This document shows positions 8,802-16,725 of a DNA stretch of 39,771 nucleotides, piece after piece; positions within the stretch are counted from its first letter, which is position 1, and the number at the start of each line of letters is the position of its first letter. The stretch is taken from NCBI GenBank assembly GCA_903909435.1, contig CAIVVT010000216.1, positions 1-39,771 on the forward strand, given 5' to 3'. The DNA comes from an uncultured Acidobacteriia bacterium. Its GTDB lineage: Bacteria; Acidobacteriota; Terriglobia; Bryobacterales; Bryobacteraceae. The translations under genes were made by a program, and so were the position numbers. The notes beneath the pieces are model-generated. The model did no database searches. It saw nothing but the letters and a program-made list of their open reading frames with translations, and was not told the DNA's origin.

Positions 8802-11800
8802 TCAAAGCTGTGCGTTGGCGAACAGCCAGTTATCCAGCGGCGCGGCGAAGTTGCGGCGGATCAACCCCAGGTTCGAAACGCCGAACAGCAGGTTCCCGGC
8901 AAACGCGCAGGGAATCACCGGTGCGTTTATGTTGATCGGGAAATAGAGCAGACTCAACGGAGTGCCCTGGCTCACGCGGCCGGCTGCGGCGTTATATGCC
9001 GCCTCATTGAGGATCTGATTGCCGCTCACAGTGACGGCATCCACCAGCGAGAGGATGGCGGTGGGCACCACAAGTGAGTTGTTCCGCAGCCGGTTGGAGC
9101 TGACCGTGAGGACGCTAACGCGGATCAAGTCGGCATCGACCACCACCAGCGTTCCGCCTGAGGTTTGCATGTCGGTCGCCAGATCGATGTTGTTATTCGA
9201 GAAGTCCAGCGAGAGCGAAAACAACGGGAGCGTGGCGGCGGCGCCAGCGGTCACATTCTGGAATGCGGTGGCGAAGATGTCATTGGCATTCGCGGAGAAC
9301 GCACTCGAGGGGAGCTTGATCGAAAGCGGCGTTGGCGCCGGTTGCGGCGCGGGTTGAGGAGCCGGCTGGGGCGTTGGTTGCGGCGCTGGCTGCGGAGCGG
9401 GCTGCGGGGTCGGCCGAGGTATTGGAATCGGCGTTGGTGTGACAACGGGAACCCCAACATTCCTGATGGCGCCAGTGGCATGGTCGGCCAGCTTCTGGGC
9501 AAAGGAAACGTTGCCTACGCTGGGCTTCAAAGCGCCTGTAATAATGACCGACGGATTGTCCGGGGTCCAGCCTTGCGAAACCGAGTAAAGAAAGGCGAGG
9601 TAGGACGCGGTAAAAAAGGTGATCTCCTGGAAGGCCGCGGCAATCAAGTAGACCCACACTCCGACCGAGTCGTTGTAGACCGGATCGATCGACACTTCCT
9701 GGCCCGGGGTGAGCAACTGCAGCGCTTCCAAAGAGAGGAACCAGAACCCCTCATAGCAGTGGTGCACTTCGTTGTTATTGCAGCGGACGTCGCCGGAATC
9801 GGCGGTGACAAGCGAGGCGAAGGCGAGCCCTTGAAACGTGTTCCCGGTGATCACCGCACCGCCGAAGCCGGCGCGCACCAGTTTCGTATCGACCGAAACT
9901 GTCGCGTTGTCCGGAATCAGCAGGGTTGGATGGACCAGTAACCCAGCCGTAAACTGCCGCCTGCGCGAAATGCCCGCCGGATCCCTGCTGAGCAACCCGG
10001 AGGCACCCGAGAGCGTGGTGAATGCCGCAGTGGCGCCAATGAACTGATTGCGTTCGATGGTCCAGCCAGTCAGTATGCCGCCGCCGAAAATGCCGGCGCC
10101 GAAGAGGTCCCCCTGCGTGAGTTCCGGGAACTGGAAAGTGCAGTTGCGCACGGTCAAGTCCTCGCAGTCCATGGCCCGAATGCCGACGCTCGCCACGACC
10201 TGTTTCGAATACGTGGCGTAAGGGAACGGCGTACTGGGCAGAGCGAAGGTCAGGTTGTCCAACTTGACGCCCTTCGCGTGTGAGATTGAGATCAGGCCAT
10301 CGGCGAAGGAGACGGGTGGAGTGGAGGCAACTGCCTGCAGGATCACGCCGCCGGGGCAGCCGGAAATCGTGAAAGAAGAGTGCGTTGCGTCCAGGCGAAG
10401 CGGAGCGGCCAGCTGGTAGGCGCCCGGCTGCAGGCAGAACGTGACGTTGCTGTTTCCCTTCTGCTTGTCGATGATGGTCTGCAGCGTGACGCCGCCGGTC
10501 AGGTCCTTCGGACTGATGGTGACGGTGCAGCAGCCCGACCCGGTTTTGCGCTTCGTGAGAGCGACCAGATCGTCGAAGACATTGCGGCAGTCCGGCACCA
10601 GACCGTTGATTGGCAGGAACTTCGCGCCATCAAATTGGACCAGCGCCAGCGGCGCGTAGCGGTGGTTCTCCGTCCCTCGCTCAATCCAGGCAGGAACGCC
10701 CGGAGACTGCTCCGGCCACTCGATGTTTCCTACAGTGTTGTCGATGGCCGTGCGGGCAGGGATCAACCAGTAATCGCCGGTCGCAAACGACGTCCCTTGG
10801 AACTCGATTTGAAGGCCATCTTCGAGGGCAATGGGACCCGCGGTCACCGGCACTCCGTCGGCGGCCTCGCTGCCGCCAGTCTGGTTCCAGAGCCGCAATT
10901 TCGGATGCAGCGTGGGATCGTACGCCGGTCCGGTTGCAGGCGGTTTTACGGTGATCTCGCGCTTCGCCGGATCGACAGACGCAATCTGCAAGAGCTGCCC
11001 GCGGTGGGCGACCAAGTCGCTGCGGTCGTCGAGCAGTTCCACCCATTGATTGGCGGCAAAGCCGAGAACCTCGTCGCGGCCCGTCGTCTGCACCGGGAAG
11101 GTGAGACCGGAGCCTCCACCCGTGGGCAGAATGGCGGTTACGACGGAGCCGTTCTCGCGGGACCACTTGAATGTGGCCTTCCCAAGCACGCCGGGCGTGT
11201 GGATCTCGACGCGGTACAGCTGGTTCTCCAGGCGACGGTAACCGGTCTGCGGGGGCAGGATGCACGGCGTGGCGGCGCCCGCAGGTTGAACGCCCGCCCT
11301 GAGCTGCGCACCTGAAGCCGGCGGCGCCACGAAATTGGCACACGTGAGGTTGGCCCCCACGTCACCGGCCCGTTGCAGGCGGACCTGCCAGACGGTGCGG
11401 ACGCGAGTCGCGGTGTCCGGCCCACCGAGCGCTTTCTCGCGGATGGACGGGTCTTCCACCGCTGTGATATGGCGGTCCCAGACATCAAGGTAAACACTAT
11501 AGGTGCCCGCAGCCGGCGCTGTGGCACCGGCGAAATCCGGAAACCCACTCAGAGCGGGTGTCGCCAGGGGAAAGTCCTGCTGAGTGAGGAGCGTATCGGG
11601 CTGATCCTTCACACACAGGATGCCGTCCACATACATGCGCCCGTTGCCGATGGTCAGATCGGTGCCGCTGGCCGCAATGCCGATCTTAAAAGAGTCGGGC
11701 AGGCTGGCGGGCACGCCCGAAGCCCCGATCTCGTCGCGCGCCCCGACAGCTTCCCGATGGTGAACTGCCTCCACTTCCTCGTTCCAGTCCGCGTCCACCT

Positions 11801-11879
11801 GAACGCGGCCCTGCTGCAACAAAACCCCCCGGTAGTGCTTCGTGGCTTTGAAAGTCCGGCGGCTGAAATCACCCTTCAT
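8802..11879 (-). CDS. DUF6519 and beta-helix protein, candidate eCIS fibre
   Basis: A 1025-residue protein, last in the injection-system operon. Its start (MKGDFSRRTFKATKHYRGVL, then QQGRVQVDADWNE) is the signature of DUF6519, found with phage-tail-like clusters. Residues roughly 480-740 have the Asn/Gly-rich pattern of a right-handed parallel beta-helix (VRNCTFQF, VITGNTFQGL, VRCNNNEVHH). A Pro-Gln-Ala-rich linker at about 812-849 separates this from a second small beta-helix-like C-terminal part (LTVSSNRLRNNSL). Location at the operon end, the beta-helix and the flexible linker suggest a baseplate appendage or receptor-binding protein. That role is inferred, and no Afp13-like fibre is present to fill it. 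The start has GGAGGGG 7 nt upstream, 20 bp after the preceding stop. Confidence 0.75.
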   Translation of the reverse strand: MKGDFSRRTFKATKHYRGVLLQQGRVQVDADWNEEVEAVHHREAVGARDEIGASGVPASLPDSFKIGIAASGTDLTIGNGRMYVDGILCVKDQPDTLLTQQDFPLATPALSGFPDFAGATAPAAGTYSVYLDVWDRHITAVEDPSIREKALGGPDTATRVRTVWQVRLQRAGDVGANLTCANFVAPPASGAQLRAGVQPAGAATPCILPPQTGYRRLENQLYRVEIHTPGVLGKATFKWSRENGSVVTAILPTGGGSGLTFPVQTTGRDEVLGFAANQWVELLDDRSDLVAHRGQLLQIASVDPAKREITVKPPATGPAYDPTLHPKLRLWNQTGGSEAADGVPVTAGPIALEDGLQIEFQGTSFATGDYWLIPARTAIDNTVGNIEWPEQSPGVPAWIERGTENHRYAPLALVQFDGAKFLPINGLVPDCRNVFDDLVALTKRKTGSGCCTVTISPKDLTGGVTLQTIIDKQKGNSNVTFCLQPGAYQLAAPLRLDATHSSFTISGCPGGVILQAVASTPPVSFADGLISISHAKGVKLDNLTFALPSTPFPYATYSKQVVASVGIRAMDCEDLTVRNCTFQFPELTQGDLFGAGIFGGGILTGWTIERNQFIGATAAFTTLSGASGLLSRDPAGISRRRQFTAGLLVHPTLLIPDNATVSVDTKLVRAGFGGAVITGNTFQGLAFASLVTADSGDVRCNNNEVHHCYEGFWFLSLEALQLLTPGQEVSIDPVYNDSVGVWVYLIAAAFQEITFFTASYLAFLYSVSQGWTPDNPSVIITGALKPSVGNVSFAQKLADHATGAIRNVGVPVVTPTPIPIPRPTPQPAPQPAPQPTPQPAPQPAPQPAPTPLSIKLPSSAFSANANDIFATAFQNVTAGAAATLPLFSLSLDFSNNNIDLATDMQTSGGTLVVVDADLIRVSVLTVSSNRLRNNSLVVPTAILSLVDAVTVSGNQILNEAAYNAAAGRVSQGTPLSLLYFPININAPVIPCAFAGNLLFGVSNLGLIRRNFAAPLDNWLFANAQL
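9331..9444 (-). repeat. Coding tandem repeat: Pro-Gln-Pro-Ala linker
   Basis: Imperfect 12-bp units on the minus strand encode PQPA/PQPT tetrapeptides (about seven) flanked by PIPIPRP and PAPTP. They lie inside the DUF6519 protein at residues about 812-849. It reads as a stiff, extended, hydrophilic spacer between two domains. Such repeats vary in copy number by slippage. Confidence 0.75.
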
Positions 11880-11899
11880 AGCGCATCCCCTCCCGCTCC

Positions 11900-13984
11900 T
11901 CAGTTCTCATAAACGACTCCCGCTTCCAACCCGAGCCGGAGGTATTCATCCAGCCGGGCGCGCAGATTCGATTCCCGCTGTGGTTGATAGAGGTCGTGGA
12001 AGACCCCCATCTCGGCGCCATCATCCGCGCCGGCACGAATCTCGATCGGACAAAGCGAGTGCAATTGGGCCCATGCCGCTTTGCCGAATTGGCGCTCGGT
12101 GAACACGGGCTGGACCGCGGTGACGACGCCGTCGATCAACTCAGCCTGCTTAGCCGGGCTCAGCGGCTTGGTGGCCGCCGCCAGGGCCTTCGCAATCGCA
12201 AGATCCGGCTGGCACTCGTAACGCGGAGGCACCTGTGAGGTCACGGGCAGATAGCTGAAGCGAACACACCCGCTTTGTTGCCTTTGACTGACCACCCGGC
12301 CCGTTAGGATTGAGTTCTCAATCAATCCCACTTCGCGCGCATCGACGCGGCCGATCACCGTGCTCCGCACGATACTGACCGCGCCGCAGGCCTGGGTCGC
12401 GTCCTTCGAGAGCGCAACTCCGTTGAAGCCGCCGGTGTCGATGAGACTGTCCGACACTGCGACGTTCACTTCATCGTCGATTTGCAGCGCGCCGCAGAAC
12501 GAATGATCGAGAACCAGTTCGCCGCCGCCCGTCGAGGTCCACTGCACGGCTGGGGTTCCAGTGGGCGCGAGAACCGTGCACCCACGCAGCGTGACCGAGC
12601 AGTTGTTTGTACCAGTGATTTGGACTCCACCCGAGATCAACAGACCGTCCAGAATCAATGCCGCCTGATCGGCCGTCGTGACCTTCAAGTGTCCGTCCAC
12701 CACCGGACGCGTGCGATCTTCGCCTTGCAGCGCGATCCTCTGCGCCGCAGCCAAGGCGATGCTGACGTCGCCGCCGTAAGTGGCGCTGTCGTCGATTTGG
12801 ATGACCCCTGGAGACGCGCCGAGAGCACTGAGGGCCGCCGCAATCGAGCCACCCGTGCGGGAAACGTGTTTTGTGACGGGCGAAGCGATTGTACGAGCAT
12901 ACTCGCCTGCGCCAAAGTCGCCGCTGAAGCCGTAACAGTAAGTCACTTCCAGCGAGGCCTTGGAAACGTCTACACCCGCCGGGAATGCGATCCGTCCCAG
13001 TTCAGGGTCGACAGCGACCTGGATTGGCAGGCCAACGGTAGACGAATTTGGAACTCGCGGATCAATACGGTACTGCTTGACAGCGCTCGGCAGGTTCCAG
13101 CCGGAAAGATTGCAGATCTGAATCTGCTCAGCCGGAATGACCGCCGCGCCCTGCCTGATCTGGAAGGGAGGATGCGCTCCGAAGTACACCGGCGCCGGGA
13201 CCGGCGTGCTGCTGGCCAAGGCCTGACGCCGCGCTTCGAGTTCGGCATACAGGGTCTTGCGACCCAGCGGCCGCGGGACGTTCACCGGCTGCACCAGCTG
13301 AGCGGCAGCTTGGGTTTCGAGAGCGGGATTGAACAAGGCCACATCGAACCCGAGCGGGTCGAAAGTGAAGGTCTGCGCCGAGATCTTCCGTGGATCGCCC
13401 AGGGTCACCGAATACGGTGCAAGCCGCCACAGGAAGATTCCAACGTTCGGAATGTTGTAGCGTCCTCGACCGCTCGCGATGCGCCGCACGTCCAGCGAAC
13501 GCGAGGTCGCGTCGAAAGCACCGTTGATGTCTTCGGCCACACGCCAGGAATGGAGGTTCGGCGTTCTGAGGTTGACCGGCCGTAGATGCTTCGTATACTG
13601 CGTGGTTTCGAGGAGCTGAAAGAACTCCACTACGCGCGCGGGCCACCCGGTCACGTCACGCGCGAGCATGCCTAAGACGTAGGCGGTTCCTTTGCGCCTG
13701 CGGTACGCGATGGTGTTGGCAACTTCCGAGCGCGGGCTACTGATCTGCGGCGTCGTGCCATGCAGTGGGCGGTAGCCGATCAGATCACCAATGTAGGGGA
13801 TCACCCAGTCGTCGCAGGTCTCGATGAACAGGTCGTCGTAGAGCTGCTCGATATTGCCCTCGACTGCGCCGGCCTGTTCCGCAATCACCGACAGCAAAGC
13901 CTTGAGCGGCCCGCCGGCATCCGCATCCCGCAGGCGATAGACGGCCGGCATCAATTCATAGAGATGTTTGGCGTCAAAGCTCAT
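11900..13984 (-). CDS. Phage tail protein I-like baseplate protein with beta-helix
   Basis: A 694-residue protein. The N-terminal region (residues 1-130; LYELMPAVYRLRD, IEQLYDDLFIETCDDWVIPY) matches the tail protein I (P2 gpI-like) type that joins the baseplate wedge to fibres. Residues about 395-565 are a predicted parallel beta-helix (DGLLISGGVQI, VTLRGCTVLAP, VSDSLIDTGGF). The C-terminus (EMGVFHDLYQPQRESNLRAR, then LDEYLRLGLEAG) is a motif I know from other eCIS-like clusters. The start is ATG 13984, which overlaps the stop of the previous gene as ATGA. A longer open frame to 14086 reads inside that gene and is rejected. It likely attaches the terminal DUF6519 protein to the baseplate. Confidence 0.82.
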   Translation of the reverse strand: MSFDAKHLYELMPAVYRLRDADAGGPLKALLSVIAEQAGAVEGNIEQLYDDLFIETCDDWVIPYIGDLIGYRPLHGTTPQISSPRSEVANTIAYRRRKGTAYVLGMLARDVTGWPARVVEFFQLLETTQYTKHLRPVNLRTPNLHSWRVAEDINGAFDATSRSLDVRRIASGRGRYNIPNVGIFLWRLAPYSVTLGDPRKISAQTFTFDPLGFDVALFNPALETQAAAQLVQPVNVPRPLGRKTLYAELEARRQALASSTPVPAPVYFGAHPPFQIRQGAAVIPAEQIQICNLSGWNLPSAVKQYRIDPRVPNSSTVGLPIQVAVDPELGRIAFPAGVDVSKASLEVTYCYGFSGDFGAGEYARTIASPVTKHVSRTGGSIAAALSALGASPGVIQIDDSATYGGDVSIALAAAQRIALQGEDRTRPVVDGHLKVTTADQAALILDGLLISGGVQITGTNNCSVTLRGCTVLAPTGTPAVQWTSTGGGELVLDHSFCGALQIDDEVNVAVSDSLIDTGGFNGVALSKDATQACGAVSIVRSTVIGRVDAREVGLIENSILTGRVVSQRQQSGCVRFSYLPVTSQVPPRYECQPDLAIAKALAAATKPLSPAKQAELIDGVVTAVQPVFTERQFGKAAWAQLHSLCPIEIRAGADDGAEMGVFHDLYQPQRESNLRARLDEYLRLGLEAGVVYEN

Positions 13985-16725
13985 GCGAGCGCTCCTATCC
14001 CCCGCAGCAATCCCTGGTCGATGGTTAACAACTCCGCGCCGAGTGGCGCGTTGCCGCTCATGACGGGCGGATCTGCGGTGAGCCACTCCGGCGGAGTGGG
14101 CGCGGGCGTTGTCCCGACACGGTAGAGTGCCGTCACCTGCGCGGCGATGACGCCGGGGACGTTTTGAATTACCTCAATCACCTCGCTCAGGAACACGGGC
14201 TGGGCGAATTGCCGGTTGCCGAACGAAAAGTAGGATCGCAGCCGCTGTCGTACTGACTCGATGACCCTGATCGAATCTAAAGCCGGATCCGTCTTAACCC
14301 CGGCGTTCACCTGAAATGTGGCGGGCCGGTAGGACGCGACGTGCAGCGTCACGTGCGGATCGCCGGAACTCTTCATGGCAGCTAGCAGGTTGCCGTATTG
14401 CTGGCTATCAGGAGTGATCTTCGCGCCGTCCGGCCCGGCGATCGTGAGAAACACAGCCTGGCTGAAACCGTCCCAGGACAGCGTCACCAGTGCCTTTGAA
14501 ATCCCCGCCGAAGCGCGCGCGAAGTCCTCGTAATCTTCGAGCGATACAATCCGATTGAGAGTGCGCACGCTGTAAGGTGCATTGGCCCGAGACTGCTCCA
14601 CCGTCTCGGGGTCCTCTCCGCCGGACGCGGCCAAGGAGTTGGTGACGTCTTTCAACCCCAGCGGCCGGCTGCTCAATTGGGTCAATTGGCCGGCGTCAAC
14701 CATTCCAGCCACCCCTAATCCCTGACGGTAACGCGCCTGCACGTTGTCCTGACCCGAAGGCAGCCGCGCGCCGGTAACGCCGTCGCCGAAAAGCACGACG
14801 TTGTTGCCATGCTCATCGAGGCGGGTCACGAAGACGCGCTCGTCCGCACCACGTCCGCAGAGCGTATCCACTTCCTGCCAAAGCACGTCGTTCACGCGGA
14901 TCTCAAGCGTCGACGAGGACCCGGATGTCGTGGCGGCGGTCACGAACGTCAGCGGAGGCTGTTTCAGAGTGAACTGCTGGAACGACCGGCTGGCATCTCC
15001 GCTGCCCAGGATCTCCTGCTTGGTTTCGCCATGCGAGGCGTTAGCGACATTGGCGTTGATCCGCACTGAATCCGCCGCGTAGTTGTAGAACAGCGGGCGG
15101 TCGAGTTGAATGTGCGTGTACCCGTCATCCAGGTACAGGCCACCGATTGTGCACACTTCAGTGGCGGCCCGCGCTTGATTGATGGGTTGACCGGATAAGG
15201 CAAGCTTCTGCCCGACCTTCAAGCTCAGGCAGGCACGGTCCAGCCAGATGTCGGACCCGCCAACGGTGGCCTGGGTAGAGGGCGCTTTGACCGTAAACTC
15301 GTCGCTCTGGCCAAGAACCTTTGTATTGCGGAGCGTCGCATAGGGCACTGCGCCGGGTTGGTCAACTTGAAGCTCCGTTATTCTGGCGGTGATGGCGAAT
15401 TGTGCGCGGCTGATCTCAATGCTCGATACAATCCTGGTCGCAACCGAGATGGACTGCGAATCGTCTTCGAAGTACACCCACTTGCCGGCCACCAACGCGG
15501 GATAAACGTTGTCCAGATCCACTTCGGTGCTGCTCTGCCAGTAACCAAGATTCGGCTCGGCGTTATCCCAATCCACCGGGTAGGCCGGGGGAACGTAGAC
15601 GGGCACGGGCTTGGCAGGGTCAGCGTAGTTGTAAACGAGTTGCGTGTAGCGCTGCGTGGCGGGAAGCGAATCCCACCTGGGCGCGTTGTGGCCAAACAAA
15701 GCAGCCTTTGCGCGCATGGCGTAAGCGGTCAGCGTCGATGGGTCCGGATCGAACCCGCCCCAACTGTCTACCGCCGCGGCCAGCTTGGCAAGATCCCATT
15801 TCTGTTGGTTGGCGAGTTCCACGAAATCCGCCAGCGGCCAGGAGTAGCCTTTGGTCAACCAGCGGGCAGCATCGCGCGTTAGCGGCAAAGGAAAAGTCGG
15901 AGGAACTCCTAGGGCAAGTGATGAGGACGACACGTATAAAGCTAGCGGTGCCTCCAGATCGACTGCCGTGGTGTTCCCGTTGGAGTCGATCCGAATCGCG
16001 ACAATCCGCCTGAGTTGCGGGCTGCTCTCAACCTGCGACCCGTCAAACAGCAGGGCGTCGCCGACTTGCAGAGACGTCTGCGAACCGGCTAGGTCAACAC
16101 TGCTCGTACTGGCGGCCGGCTGAACCGTCAACGGCCGCAGCGTGTTCCATTCGATGCGCGCCTCAATCGATTCGATCGTCTCGAAGATCTGCGACTTCTG
16201 ATTGGGTCCCGGGACGCTCTGGATCTTGATGCCGCTGTCCAGCGTGATCACGCTCGGGGTTCCCGCCGTGCTGGAAGCTGGCAACGTCACACCCGCGGGC
16301 AGTTGAGGCGGTTGCTCCATGGTGAACGCCACGTAGGTTTCCGCCGCCAGCCCCGGCCGTAGCGAATAGCCGATCAGTTTGGCGAGTTCCTGGAGTGAGA
16401 CCCGCTCCGTCGCGGTGCGAAGGTACGACTCGTTCGCGATCCGCTCCTGATAAAACGTCAGGATGTCGGCTACCGTGGCCCAGCTATCCATCAAGGCGAT
16501 GGAGAAATCGTCGCCGTCGCGAGTCTTGAACTGGTCGATGCCAAGCGCCGAAATGCGGGCCAGCATCGTCTCTTTGAAACTGCCGTGCGTCCCGGCCCGG
16601 TAGCCGATGGCGGACAAGCCAGGGCGGTTGTAGATCACCGCCGGAGTCTCAGCGGCGACACCCTTGCAACAGCCACATTCCTGGCCGCAATTCTCAGGCA
16701 GCAACGGCATGAGTGGATCGGTCAT
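13981..16725 (-). CDS. Putative baseplate assembly protein (baseplate J-like, Afp12-like)
   Basis: A 914-residue large baseplate wedge protein. The conserved N-terminal region contains NRPGLSAIGYRAGTHGSF and DSWATVADILTFYQERIANE, typical of the 'putative baseplate assembly protein' family related to phage gpJ. The central and C-terminal parts hold the baseplate J-like beta domain (GDGVTGARLPSGQDNVQARY; LNRIVSLEDYEDFARA). A cluster of cysteines near the N-terminus (CGQECGCCKG, residues 13-22) is common in this family and may bind metal. By analogy with Afp12 and T4 gp7/gp6 it forms the wedge ring that senses contact and triggers sheath contraction. It overlaps both neighbours by 4 bp. Confidence 0.88.
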   Translation of the reverse strand: MTDPLMPLLPENCGQECGCCKGVAAETPAVIYNRPGLSAIGYRAGTHGSFKETMLARISALGIDQFKTRDGDDFSIALMDSWATVADILTFYQERIANESYLRTATERVSLQELAKLIGYSLRPGLAAETYVAFTMEQPPQLPAGVTLPASSTAGTPSVITLDSGIKIQSVPGPNQKSQIFETIESIEARIEWNTLRPLTVQPAASTSSVDLAGSQTSLQVGDALLFDGSQVESSPQLRRIVAIRIDSNGNTTAVDLEAPLALYVSSSSLALGVPPTFPLPLTRDAARWLTKGYSWPLADFVELANQQKWDLAKLAAAVDSWGGFDPDPSTLTAYAMRAKAALFGHNAPRWDSLPATQRYTQLVYNYADPAKPVPVYVPPAYPVDWDNAEPNLGYWQSSTEVDLDNVYPALVAGKWVYFEDDSQSISVATRIVSSIEISRAQFAITARITELQVDQPGAVPYATLRNTKVLGQSDEFTVKAPSTQATVGGSDIWLDRACLSLKVGQKLALSGQPINQARAATEVCTIGGLYLDDGYTHIQLDRPLFYNYAADSVRINANVANASHGETKQEILGSGDASRSFQQFTLKQPPLTFVTAATTSGSSSTLEIRVNDVLWQEVDTLCGRGADERVFVTRLDEHGNNVVLFGDGVTGARLPSGQDNVQARYRQGLGVAGMVDAGQLTQLSSRPLGLKDVTNSLAASGGEDPETVEQSRANAPYSVRTLNRIVSLEDYEDFARASAGISKALVTLSWDGFSQAVFLTIAGPDGAKITPDSQQYGNLLAAMKSSGDPHVTLHVASYRPATFQVNAGVKTDPALDSIRVIESVRQRLRSYFSFGNRQFAQPVFLSEVIEVIQNVPGVIAAQVTALYRVGTTPAPTPPEWLTADPPVMSGNAPLGAELLTIDQGLLRGIGALA

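Noticed and set aside
9331..9444. CRISPR-like repeat array
   Set aside because: The units are 12 bp with no spacers and encode an in-frame PQPA linker.
12482..13585. 367-codon open frame on the plus strand
   Set aside because: It is antisense to the tail protein I/beta-helix gene, with Arg-rich composition typical of shadow frames.
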